From Isoetes taiwanensis (Eukaryota; Streptophyta; Lycopodiopsida; Isoetales; Isoetaceae), in assembly GCA_021234155.1 (NCBI GenBank), contig JAJEKV010000034.1, forward strand, positions 10,059,614-10,123,613: a DNA stretch of 64,000 nucleotides, written 5' to 3'. The notes beneath the pieces are model-generated. The model was not told the DNA's origin. It made no database searches and worked only from the letters and a program-made list of their open reading frames with translations. Positions 54,395-64,000 of this stretch are shown here, piece after piece (positions within the stretch are counted from its first letter, which is position 1; each line of letters opens with the position of its first letter). The position numbers and the translations under genes are program-made.

Positions 54395-56140
54395 CTAGAA
54401 GTGCAGAATGACTGAGTTTGCAATTATAGTTCTTCCTGCCAATGAAAGACAGTTGCCATAATTACCAAGTTTCTTTCTAATCCTTTCTACAATGGGAGTC
54501 CAAAGACATTTGAGACTAGGATTCAGAGAAAGAGGCATGCCTAGAAGTTGAGTTGTCTCAGTAGCAGTCATGCATTTAATTCCTGCAATGTTATCAGTAT
54601 CAAATTCACCAATGATAATACATTTATTTCTGTTCAAATGGATCCCAGAGGCAGAACCAAAGTTATGAATGGTCTGCAGGAAGGTATGAATGATGTTTAA
54701 ATCATTTTTGAGGAAACTAAAGGAATCATCTGCATATTGGAGGATTGATAGATTTGTGGTGTTGTCAGGTAGAGTTAGGCCAATAATATGTCCACTAGAT
54801 TGGAGATGAGAGATAACTCTAGTTAGCATCTCTGCAACAGCCAGAAATAGATAAGGGGCTAGGGGGCACCCTTGTCTGACACCTCGAGCCAGAGGGAAAA
54901 AATATCCAGGGGATCCATTTATAAGCACAGTAGATTGGGATCTGGAGTTTAGCCCCAGAATAAGCTTAATGACCTTCTCACTAAATCCTAGCTTCTCAAG
55001 AGAGAATTTGAGAAAATCCCATCTGACTGTATCAAAAGCCTTTGAAAAATCTAGCTTTAACAGGATACAGTTTTGATTGGTCAGTTTGTTCCAGTGCATA
55101 CCCTCCATGGCAGCAATATAGTTATCCAGAATAAATCTATTTGGGAGGAAAGCAGATTGATTGGAGCTAATGACATCTTGAAGGTGAGACTTTACCCTAT
55201 TTGCAATAATTTTAGCACAGACTTTATACGTAGAGTTTGTCAAAGATATAGGTCTCCAATCAGAAAAAGATTGAGGATTGTCAACCTTTGGGATTAAAGT
55301 AATGAGACCAGCAGAGAGAGCAGGGTGCAAGTGATTCGAGTTCCAGAAACCTTTGATCATGTGCATAAAGTCATTTTTAATTATGTCCCAGAATTTGATA
55401 TAAAATTCGGGTGGTAAGCCATCAGGGCCAAGGCTTCTTCCTTTGGCTAGACTTTTGAGAGTTGAAAAAATTTCCTCAATAGAGGGGGTGGCCTCTAGAG
55501 CATGAGGCATAACATTGTCACTGTGAAGACCTTTTTTATTAATCATATCAGAAAATGAATTAGCTTCAGCAGTTTGAATAGGGGTGTCAGTAGGTTGAGA
55601 GACGATATTGGCATATTTGGAGCAGAAATAATTAGATATCTCTTTTTGATCATCCAAGGTATTATCATTCTCATCTCTGATTGAAGAAAGTTGACTTTTT
55701 AAAAGCCTGGATTTGGCCACCCTGTAGAAAAATTTTGAGTTCCCATGGTCCATTTTCGAGAGGTACTTAAGCTTACATATAATTGAAGAGCCTTTGGCTT
55801 CCAGTTCTTCAATGGTCTTAATGGTCATTTCGAGGTTCCCCTCTTGCCAGTGAAGGTCAATGTTTAGGGGGTCATCTTGAAGTTTCAATCTAACATCTTT
55901 CATTTCTTGTAAATAAGCTTTTTTTCCTGCAAGCTTGCTGTCATAAAGGTGTTTTGACAATTTCTTAATCCAGGACTTGGATTCCTTAAGGTTAGAATAG
56001 AAGGACCTCATAGAATTTGTAGATCTAACTCTAGGAAGAGAGTTATAAAAGGCTGTAAAATCATTACAGAAAGTCTCAGAGTCAAGAAGGGAGGAGTTTA
56101 GCTTGAAGGGAGTATTTCCATGTCTCTTTATAGATAGCAT
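54395..56140 (-). CDS. L1 ORF2 linker and reverse transcriptase
   Basis: A 581-codon minus frame. The first ~190 residues are the helical linker (KLSKHLYDSKLAGKKAYLQE; MDHGNSKFFYRVAKSR). RT blocks follow: SLGPDGLPPEFYIKFWDIIK; AGLITLIPKV then WRPISLTNSTYKVCAKIIAN; QSAFLPNRFILDNYIAAMEG; LLKLDFSKAFDTVRWDFL (catalytic Asp); GVRQGCPLAPYLFLAVAEML; and LQYADDSFSF (catalytic YADD). All expected blocks and catalytic residues are intact, so this LINE decayed recently. It lacks the N-terminal endonuclease. Confidence 0.95.
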   Translation of the reverse strand: MLSIKRHGNTPFKLNSSLLDSETFCNDFTAFYNSLPRVRSTNSMRSFYSNLKESKSWIKKLSKHLYDSKLAGKKAYLQEMKDVRLKLQDDPLNIDLHWQEGNLEMTIKTIEELEAKGSSIICKLKYLSKMDHGNSKFFYRVAKSRLLKSQLSSIRDENDNTLDDQKEISNYFCSKYANIVSQPTDTPIQTAEANSFSDMINKKGLHSDNVMPHALEATPSIEEIFSTLKSLAKGRSLGPDGLPPEFYIKFWDIIKNDFMHMIKGFWNSNHLHPALSAGLITLIPKVDNPQSFSDWRPISLTNSTYKVCAKIIANRVKSHLQDVISSNQSAFLPNRFILDNYIAAMEGMHWNKLTNQNCILLKLDFSKAFDTVRWDFLKFSLEKLGFSEKVIKLILGLNSRSQSTVLINGSPGYFFPLARGVRQGCPLAPYLFLAVAEMLTRVISHLQSSGHIIGLTLPDNTTNLSILQYADDSFSFLKNDLNIIHTFLQTIHNFGSASGIHLNRNKCIIIGEFDTDNIAGIKCMTATETTQLLGMPLSLNPSLKCLWTPIVERIRKKLGNYGNCLSLAGRTIIANSVILHF

Positions 56141-56161
56141 ATGCTTGGTGATTAAAAACTG

Positions 56162-56400
56162 AGGCTGTCAACACTACACAGGGCCATGGCACCTTCAATC
56201 TGTGCCTTCTCATCACTTGACTGAATCTTTTTAATACTAAAGCTGACTATATTTCTTTCTGATCGATCCTCACTAACAGCTGGATTCAAGCAGCTATCGT
56301 AGATGCAAGCAAAGAATTCTTCAATAATTTCGATTTGCCGAGGACCCAAATTTCTCTTTGTTAATACGTCAAGGCAAGTGGGTCTGCCTTCCGGAAGATT
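56162..56400 (-). CDS. Possible host exon at the LINE border
   Basis: Minus-strand frame from about 56,400 reads YEWIENLPEGRPTCLDVLTK, RNLGPRQIEIIEEFFACIYD, SERNIVSFSIKKIQSSDEKA and AMALCSVDSLS, ending where the LINE begins. It is compositionally protein-like and open for about 80 codons. I do not recognise the family. If it is an exon, the LINE inserted at or just after its 3' end. Confidence 0.3.
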
Positions 56401-57520
56401 TTCAATCCATTCATATCAAGAATAGCAAATCGCTATGCAAAACTTGTATAATGGAACAAGAAGGGGTCAGCCATTCTTGCTTCCCCCTTCCTGTTCCACA
56501 TAACGTGATGCAGGGACCTTTGCCAGTTGATTTTAAATTCCCAATACGGTATGCTTAATTGCTTATGTGTGTATTTGAGTCGCCGCTGGACTTTGACATC
56601 TTCATGCCCTTTAATAATACGTAGTTGGGGCCATGTAAAAGTCGCCTGCCCACTTCAATTATTCCACTATTTCTAAACCTTTTTATCCAAATCACAATCA
56701 ATGCATGTGATTCCGGAAATTTTTTAAGCACAGCCAGGCACTAAGTCGCTTTCCCAGCATCACTTAATAAACATCGCTAATAGCACGATTGCTCTTGTCC
56801 AATCTATTGCTTATCAACTATCACCACTAAACTCGTCTCAAAAAGGCACAAAATCTCAAAAGGGCACAAAAGGGTCTACTAAAATTTACTAGTGCACACC
56901 TTTGCCGGGAAATTTGGCATGAAAGCTGGAGCAAAATCCTCATCCATTCCAAGCTATTAAGGCATCGTCAAAGAAGGTTTGATTTAGTCTAAAAGATATC
57001 TTTGCCAAATGGGCCCATCAACTCCATATACTCATTTTGCTTTGTTGAAATTGAATTGAAGAGTTTGGCTTCCCAAATGTGACCTTACTCATTTAATTGT
57101 TTGATGGAAGATCTTCCAATGTTTTGCCCGAAATATTATCGAAATATTTTTACCATCGTTATATATTGTCCTGAAAAACTTGGAAGATTAAGCCTACCTA
57201 GTTGCATGATCATTTACATTTTTCTTATGACCAAATCACTATATTCAAGACTATTTAAAAAGGAGAATATAGCATAGGAAATACAAACCAATTTAAGGAT
57301 TGATTAACAATTTCATCAATCCGAAATTAAATTTAAGGAGGTATTGAATTTAAATTTGATATTAGCAAACAAGGGCCATGGAAAGTTAGATCATCGTTTC
57401 TTTTGGTGGGATGGGTGAATAAAGATGGATAGATTTTTGAAAGGGAAATTACAACTAATTGAGATGGTTATGAGTACAATGCTTGGTGTTGGGGTTGCAG
57501 TGTGATCGAGAGGAAGGAGA
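56401..57520. other. No gene seen
   Basis: AT-rich sequence. No supportable feature. Confidence 0.5.
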
Positions 57521-57711
57521 GACTTTTCCCTCATCTAGACTCTAGATATAGTTCCAATGTGCACACTTGGACATGCAATAATTATAGAAAACAATTTGTA
57601 TACTAGATAATACAAGCAACTCGCCTTCTTAAGCTAGCAATGGGAGATGGGACTACATAACATTCATTTAAAACGAGGAGCAATTCTCAACAAAACAAAG
57701 TATCCTTTCTA

Positions 57712-58434
57712 CAATATGCTTTGTGGATTTTACTTCTACCTTTGATACAGTACCTCGCGAGCTTCTTTGGCAGTGCTTGCAAGCACTTGGAGTTTCATAA
57801 GGCCTCCAAAATGCAGTTTTTTCTCAGAAGATGTGGGATGCAGTTTTCTTAGCCCAAGTTAAAACTGGTCATTATTATGCACATATAAATCCCACTTTGG
57901 CACCAGGACCTCAAGCTTATTTGCTTGCTTCCTTGCCCAGGAAAACGCTTGTAGCTATTGCATCAATTCGCACAGGGTCCCACAAGCTACAGATTGAGAC
58001 AGGTAGATGGGAGCGGCCGCAATTGCCACGAGAAGCGAGATTATGTGCATATTGCCACTTACAGGTTATTGAAAATGAAAGACATACTCTGCTAAGATGT
58101 CCTGCTTTTGAGATGGCCAGGAACCGTTATTTGACTTTAGCATTCCATTCCACGATTCCACAACTTCTCAGAGCCCCATCTGTGCATGACTTGACATTAG
58201 ATATATTTGAGGTTCTGGATGAGCGTCTTCAATTATTGCGACCTCGGTAGTCATCACCTACTTATATTTTCTTCTTGCTTGTCTAGTATCATCATTACTA
58301 AGATAAGAAAAGAATTTTTCCCTTGAAAAACTTTCGAGGTAGGGTTTTTTTCATCCTAGTAATAATGGTTGTACTAGGCCATTTTATGGGTCCCATGGCC
58401 TCTTGGTCTTGTGGACATTAAAAAATCTATTCTA
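57712..58434 (+). mobile_element. LINE fragment with internal deletion and 6-bp target duplication
   Basis: TTTCTA flanks the insert at 57,706-57,711 and 58,435-58,440, and the paralogous uninterrupted site at about 58,880 supports the borders. Coding text: FVDFTSTFDTVPRELLWQCL (reverse transcriptase block with catalytic Asp) jumps directly to TGHYYAHINPTLAPGPQAYL, AIASIRTGSH and the Cys/His end CAYC ... HTLLRC. The rest of the RT, including YADD, is deleted. The 3' end (ggcctcttggtcttgtggac, then attaaaaaatctattcta) resembles that of the LINE ending at 36,744. Confidence 0.88.
57831..58250 (+). pseudogene. LINE ORF2 C-terminus with intact Cys/His motif
   Basis: A 139-codon frame: KTGHYYAHINPTLAPGPQ, RKTLVAIASIRTGSHKLQIE, then CAYCHLQVIENERHTLLRC (CX2CX11HX4C) and a helical tail. 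It is homologous to 36,120-36,410 but less damaged, so it shows what the larger LINE's end should look like. Confidence 0.8.
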
Positions 58435-58692
58435 TTTCTAACTTTATAGGTAATAGTTAAAACTATTCAAGGTTTGAATAGACAAATCGAAAATGTTGCT
58501 TCAACAGTGCCAACATTATCAATGTTGTCTAAATGAATGAGTCCTTTTCCACTATGTAGATAATAGTAAGTACAAGCCAAAGGAGACCAAATTGGCCATA
58601 AGATAGTAGAGAATATTACTGCAAGTATGTAACTATGCAAAAAAAAAAAAAATGTTTATCAAGGATCATTCTTGCATGATTTATGCTACTAC

Positions 58693-59010
58693 GACTTTTC
58701 CCTCATCTAGGCTCTAGCTATAGTTCCAACGTGTACACTTGGACATGGAATAAGTACAAGGAATGAATTTATATACTAGATAATACAAGCATTGCTAACT
58801 CACTTTCCTAAGCTGGCAATGGGACATGGGACTATAGAACATTCATTAAAAATGAGGAGCAGTTGTCAACAAAATAATGTATCCGCTCTAACTATGTAGA
58901 TAATAGTTAAAAATATTCAAGGTATGAATGGACAAATCGAAAATGTTACTTCAACGTTGCCAAGATAATCATTGTATTGTCTAAATAAATGAGTCCTTTC
59001 CCACTATGTA
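58693..59010 (+). repeat. ~0.32-kb direct repeat, copy 2 (uninterrupted)
   Basis: Partner of 57,521-58,560. It serves as an empty-site reference for the LINE insertion. Confidence 0.88.
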
Positions 59011-59799
59011 GGCGAATCATGTGTGCATGTATGCTACACAACTTTCATATGCACATATGCTCCATCAAACATTTAAGAAGGATGCATGATGATGCATTTT
59101 AACTTTTGCTAGAGATATAAGGGTCCAGCAAATAAATTGGAGTTGTTGGATTGGGAATACTTGCATTTATTAGAAGATGCGGACCTTTCCAATAACTCGT
59201 AAATGAACAATGCTACAGTACGATTAAAAGCAACCCGTTATCAAGAGGCCATCTATAGTTAGCAAGATGCAAAGAATAGAATAGAATAGATTTTTTTAAC
59301 TACACTGTCAATTTATTCTACCAATTGTAGGTGCATGCACCAACTTGCTTAGTGTTTAGCTTTTGCCAACATGGTAATAAATTTTGCATTGTGTGGTTGT
59401 TCCCTTTCGTGGACAAACTTAAAAATCTCTTTTAATACCATACAACGTATGCACTCAATATGGCAACAAATTTTTTTACGAGCCATATATCATCCCCAAA
59501 AGTGGTAAGGAGGTTAAACCGACTGAAGTTTCATCATAATAGGAACTTTGAAGATGTTCAACTGACATTCCTCGAATTCACTGCTTGCAATATATCAGAC
59601 AAAGAATTTTTGAGATCATGTTAAGTCACACATGACATTATTCTATAGGCATTCGAATCAGATGCCTTAAAATGTGTGCAAGAGAGATGAGGCTTTAGTT
59701 ATTTGCAATATAGTTTTAAAAGAGCATTATTTTAACAACATATTCACATGGTATTTATGCTCTTTAGTTGTGCTAGTATTTTTTTTTTTTTTTTTTTTT
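59011..59799. other. No gene seen
   Basis: AT-rich non-coding sequence. A 22-nt T run begins near 59,780. Confidence 0.5.
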
Positions 59800-62600
59800 T
59801 TTAATGTATTCTTTGGATATTCTAGGTTGGCATTTCTGCTAGTAATCTATTTGTTTCACTCTCTTAAAAATAAGTGTGCAATATGTTTGGTTGCCTGCCC
59901 CATAGGGTAAACGTACTCTAAATCTTCATTTCTCAGTTTTAACGATATTTCCAATTGTTCGGGAAGTCCCTATTTTCCTAATTGACCGTGATTTTTCTTT
60001 ATATCAGTGACTCTTTATGTATTTCCTTGGTTGTCTAGTCTGACAGTTCTGCTAAAATTCCTCTAGTTTGGCTCACTCTTTTGAAATGTTTTTTTGCCCC
60101 ATAGGGTAAACATTTTGTGGGTCGTCATTTCTCCATTTCTTGGTATTTGTATGACGACACTCTGCTAAAAATCCAGTTGTTTGGACCTTTTTTCTTGAAA
60201 TATAAGTTCAAGAAATACATAGTTATTGCCCCATGAAGTATTGATGATGTTATCTTGGCTATCTTTTGTTAAACACATAGATCTATTAATTTTTCATTTT
60301 TCCATTTCCTACCTTTGTTTGGAATTGTTCGTAGCTTTTGGCCTCTTTAGGGTTTTCTGAAACTTTTTAGGCACTTGATATTACGAGCTAAACCAATGAC
60401 TCTTGGGCATACCTAATCGGCATATTCACGGTTGAGATCAATGGGCCCGATTTCCTCTGGCGATAGCCTTGCCGAGCTTCCTCTTGATGTATTTAAGCGA
60501 GTTAGTATGGTCGAGTTTTCCTCGCTTCTCCTTATTGCCATTTGCTCTATCTATTTGCTATTCTTTGGTGTATGGGAAGGAAAAAGGGAGGCTTAAACAA
60601 AGCCACTATACTTAAGCTTCTGAGATGGAAAAAAGATTGGCGAGAAAAAAGGAAGGGCTGTTTGATTATCATAAGCCCACAAAGGCTATGACCAAGCTTT
60701 GTGACTGGGAATTCGCCCAATCTAGATGGAGGGAGCAGATTACTGTCCAAAATTTTCATGAATCTGGCGATAAAAATCCTCTTTCTAATTAAGCCCATTA
60801 TCATTGGTTGGGATGAGCAAATCGGCTGCTGCGGATTCTCTTATTCATGTTCTTTGAAGACTCGAACCCACCAAAGCTTCTATTGAGGTCTTTGAGCCCT
60901 TTCTTTACGTTGCTCTTGTTTTATACCGGGTGTATAATACTCCTTACTCTGAGGTTACGGATCTTTAAATTTTAACTTGTTGTTTCTCCTAATCTTATGT
61001 TCATCTTTGTCTCACATTGTAATTTCCCTTGTTTGTGTCTACGGTATACTTAGAACTTTGGCTACACATCTCGAACACGGTTGCAGTTTTTTTAAGCTTA
61101 GTGTTGGCCCCGCTTTAGTGTTTCGCTTGCCTTAAGCTATTTATTTTATCCCCCGATTTTATTTCCTCGATGTTGATCTACGTAAGTTTCTATATTTAAC
61201 TCTAGTTATATTTTAAAGTGAATGAACATTTAGGTACTGCTCTCTTTTACTTGGTTAGTGTATAGCTCTTTAATTTAGACTCCACAGTTTGTCGTTTGTT
61301 CCTATAGATATTATACGCCTAATTGATTTGATCCTTAACTATGTTACAGGTTGTCTCCCTTGTGTTTTGTGCGGGATTTTCTCACTTTTGTTGACATATT
61401 TTCTGACTTTTTTTGTTTTAAGTGTTTGTTGACTTTTGAGGCAAGTGGTGTTCTCTAATTGCTTCAACTTCTTTTGATTCCTGGTTTATAGGATTTTTCA
61501 TACCCTATAACAGATCATCTATGCACCAGGTTTTTTAGACTTAGTTATTGGTTAATATTGTTATATGGCTTTCTTTCCCAGATGATTTGGTGCTCCTACA
61601 TCGTTCTCTACTTGATTCTTAGATGGTCTAGCCTGTTTGTGCTCTCAATATTCTTCGGTTTAGTCTAGATTTGTGGTCTCACTCATGGTAGCTTATTTTA
61701 TAGGCGTCCTTAATGTTTGCTGGCATTTCTACACTAAGTTCTGCTCCCTGCATACAGTATATTTAACCCTATTGAGCTTGTATATTCTGTGACTGATCAC
61801 CTGCGCACCTAGTATTTTGTAGAAGTAATTATTTAATTCCATGATGTAGCTTATATTCCCAGCTTGTGTTTTACATCATTATCTACTTTTCTCCTGTTTG
61901 ATCTAAGTTTATCATCCTGCTGTCTGTATTTTTATGGGATTATTGTCTCACTTGTGATAACATATGGTACAGATCTTTGTTAGGTTATTTTGCCAGGTTG
62001 TATTCCCTGAGTTCAGTTTTGTTGTAAGTTGATTATTGTATCCCCTGACCTTATTTTCTCCTCAAGGTGATCTGTGTAGGTTTCTCTTTTTAGCTCCAGT
62101 AATGTTATCTGGTGGTGAACTTACGGTCACTTGATCTCTTAGGCGTAGTTTGCGTTTAACTTCTGTTATATAGTTTAGACTCCCAGATTATTTGGTGCTC
62201 CCTCAAACATTATCGCTTATTTCATGATTGATTTTTAATAGTATACGCGGTTTGCTAATTGCTTATTCCCTTCTAATTGCTAATTGGTGCAGTGCGCTAA
62301 ATTGTTCATTCCCTTCTAGAGTTTAGCCCTTTAAACTTTGTAATTTTTTCCTTCTTAATCCAAGGTTTTCTTGTTCATGTTCGGATCTCCTAGTCTCTTG
62401 ATATTTATGCTTTTCCTTTGTGTCTTTGTTCTATTGATCTGAAATTTATTTTCTTTGTTAATACATTACTTTCTAAGATTTCTATGGTGAAAAGCGTTAA
62501 AATTTGGTTTTGTCCTTTGCTTTCGCATGTAGCTTAACTTGTTACCCTTCTCGGGGCTAATATAGTTCGGTTCTCTTTTTGCAGTAACCGGTTGAACCCT
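59800..62600. repeat. T-rich, decayed long-period repeat array
   Basis: A ~200-bp unit recurs at about 59,818, 60,030 and 60,150. Each runs from a tctgctaa-containing phrase to gccccatagggtaaac (59,893; 60,096; altered at 60,226) and then a tcatttctc phrase. Further right, larger diverged repeats are visible: tatccccygayyttattt at 61,149 and 62,039, and cccagattatttggtgctcc at about 62,183 versus cccagatgatttggtgctcc at about 61,577. T greatly exceeds A on the plus strand throughout. No coding sequence is supported. Confidence 0.6.
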
Positions 62601-63234
62601 CCACGTGGTATCTTGGTTTCGTTATGAGCATAGTGACTGCTCAAATTCTACTGATTCTACATAAGTGGTGATATTCTACCAAACTATGATGTATTCTAGC
62701 TTTGTTCTGCAGACCAATTATGTGACACTTTGGGTTTATGCTTCAAAGATATATGCTGCTTAAATACTTTTTGAATCTTATATGGGTTTCATATACTCCA
62801 TGATTACCATGTTTACATATTGTGGGTTACTGTTTTACTATGTGTTGTGCACCTCTTGTGCAACTACTTTATGTCCAACGCATATTTCAGACTTCATACT
62901 TCTAGTATACACTTGTTAATCTTAAATGTTTCAGTACATTTTGTCCACATAATTTACCTTTTTTGCTGTTATATGAGTAAACATTATTTTCATTATTTTC
63001 TTTATTTGCTGTTATATGGGTAGTACATTATGTTTTAGCCTTACAATCTGAAGGATTTTGTCAGTCCCTATATTATTAATCATTTTATTCCTCTTCTTCT
63101 CCAGTCTATTTATTACATAAGGCTTAGATAAGTTATGGCACCTAAGCTTATCTAGGGTTGCAAGTTTAAAGAATTTTTATTCCAAAAGGAATCTTGAGTC
63201 TTAAATGTCTGAGTATCTGGCTGGTATATCTCAG

Positions 63235-63236
<2 letters not shown>
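62601..63236. other. No gene seen
   Basis: T-rich non-coding sequence continuing from the array. Confidence 0.5.

Positions 63237-63271
<35 letters not shown>
63237..63271. repeat. 35-nt T homopolymer
   Basis: An uninterrupted run of 35 T. It may mark the poly(A) end of a minus-strand retroposed sequence lying to its right (63,272 onward), but no recognisable LINE or processed gene is read there. Confidence 0.9.
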
Positions 63272-63443
63272 CTGGATGTTCCTCCAACGCTATGGTCAAA
63301 AACACTCTATCGAAGGCGATCGTCTAGAATCTCAAAGGCTCAAAGCTTGCATCTTTATACCATCGACGACTTTGGCTGAGTATCCGGCAGTGCGTCCCGA
63401 TGCCATTACCAGACCAGAATGCCTAAATGAGAAGAATAAAATC

Positions 63444-63483
63444 TTCATCCAAAACTGCATGTGTTCATCCAAAACTGCATGTG
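63444..63483. repeat. Exact 20-bp tandem duplication
   Basis: ttcatccaaaactgcatgtg occurs twice in tandem at 63,444-63,463 and 63,464-63,483. Confidence 0.95.
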
Positions 63484-63549
63484 CTCAGCAACTGTGGCAA
63501 GCATGCCGAGGATAAGCTAGAATAAGAAATCTTGGGGACAGATAGCCTA

Positions 63550-63960
63550 AGGCTCTTTTTCCACGGTAGTCTTATTTCTAAAAGTCACATATTTAATCAA
63601 ATGATGTTTTGCCACCTATTTTCTTAAAAAAATTTCACTTTTCCACTATGAAAATAATACATGTCTTTTTTAGGTTCGGGATAGGTTTGGATTGTTAATG
63701 GAGTCTTATTTTATTCCAGGGGATTTCCCCTGCCATAAAATAAGACACCTAGTTTTATTTGAAATATAACTAAAAATAAGACGTGTCTTATTTTTTCATG
63801 GTTTTCCACTAGTATTTTAGTGGTGTCATATTTTATGACTACTATGCAGTGGAAAAGCAAGATTCAATTTGTGTGTCTTACTTTTAGCCTTGGAGTCACA
63901 AATGATGTCATATATGATATATGGCAGTCGTATTTTGCGACTACTGTGGAAAAAGGGCCT
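63550..63960. mobile_element. 411-bp inverted-repeat element flanked by TA
   Basis: The ends aggctctttttccacggtag and, inverted, aggccctttttccacagtag match at 18 of 20 positions. TA lies on both sides (63,548-63,549 and 63,961-63,962). Internal sequence repeats (a)taagac / gtcttat in both orientations. TA duplication and short inverted ends suggest a Tc1/mariner-type MITE; the terminus is not the usual Stowaway one. Confidence 0.75.
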
Positions 63961-64000
63961 TAAGCCACGAAATCCCAAAGCCCCAAAATCATAGCAAATT

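Larger units (their letters stand above)
52181..56160 (-). mobile_element. L1-type LINE, 5'-truncated, with poly(A)
   Basis: On the minus strand: start of the linker after the endonuclease, full RT, post-RT zinc region, a further ORF, then a 21-nt A tail (T run 52,181-52,201). No endonuclease is found, and the first in-frame stop lies about 30 nt upstream of the first Met, so the element is 5'-truncated near 56,150-56,165, a common outcome of target-primed integration. I could not find a target duplication. Coding capacity from linker to zinc region is nearly intact with one frame change near 54,390. Confidence 0.9.
57521..58560 (+). repeat. ~0.31-kb direct repeat, copy 1, interrupted by a LINE fragment
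   Basis: 57,521-57,711 and 58,441-58,560 together match copy 2 at 58,693-59,010. Shared phrases include gacttttccctcatctag, acttggacatg, caaatcgaaaatgtt and gtcctttyccactatgtag. The 723-bp LINE piece splits copy 1 and is absent from copy 2. Confidence 0.88.

Noticed and set aside
52150-56180. Target-site duplication of the minus-strand L1
   Set aside because: I compared the bases beside the poly(T) run with those beside the 5' truncation and found no convincing direct repeat.
56401-56560. Minus-strand text resembling an FCP/NIF phosphatase start (LDMNGL)
   Set aside because: The match is only a few residues, and the catalytic DxDxT motif is not seen.

Overview
The window looks like nuclear DNA of a land plant, dominated by nested and decayed transposable elements. 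Plant-type markers are a chromodomain-bearing Ty3/gypsy retrotransposon, a CACTA transposon with a DUF4216-like protein, plant L1-type LINEs, a pentatricopeptide-repeat (PPR) relic and a seed-maturation/LEA (SMP) protein gene. The style of the PPR relic and the large low-gene-density repeat landscape suggest a seedless vascular plant, most likely a fern. This is an inference, not a demonstration.

Layout. 1-3.2 kb: AT-rich, degenerate long-period repeats. 3.2-9.7 kb: decayed minus-strand exon-like pieces (kinase-like and WD40-like), a Ty3 integrase C-terminal relic, a tRNA-like sequence and small duplications. 9,732-31,489: a complete-looking CACTA transposon (43-bp inverted termini, TTA target duplication, gagtca-rich subterminal arrays). 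Nested in it is a minus-strand Ty3/gypsy chromovirus (12,716-28,190) with about 3.17-kb LTRs. That retroelement carries about 3.6 kb of extra sense-strand coding sequence between its 5' LTR and gag. It encodes three proteins that match no retrotransposon domain I recognise, and this is the most interesting object in the window. 31.98-36.74 kb: a plus-strand LINE with ORF1, endonuclease, reverse transcriptase and a (TTCC)n tail. 37-46 kb: mostly non-coding, with a possible first exon, foldback elements, a CACATG-type microsatellite and the PPR relic. 46.4-47.4 kb: a Helitron-type 3' end abutting an 863-bp foldback element. 47.9-49.24 kb: the one convincing host gene, an SMP/LEA protein in three exons. 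49.42 kb: a 181-bp foldback MITE with a 9-bp target duplication. 50.7-51.6 kb: a faint L1 relic. 52.18-56.16 kb: a minus-strand 5'-truncated L1 LINE with a poly(A) tail. 57.5-59.0 kb: a duplicated 0.32-kb unit, one copy interrupted by a 723-bp LINE fragment. 59.8-62.6 kb: a T-rich decayed repeat array. 63.2-64 kb: a 35-nt T run and a TA-flanked inverted-repeat element.

How it fits together. The CACTA element inserted first (TTA duplication intact) and the chromovirus later invaded its interior, probably replacing or displacing the transposase region. The two LTRs are nearly identical apart from differences clustered at CAG/CTG/CG positions. This implies either a very recent insertion with context-specific sequence errors or methylation-linked mutation, and it bears on whether the frameshifts in the element's genes are real.
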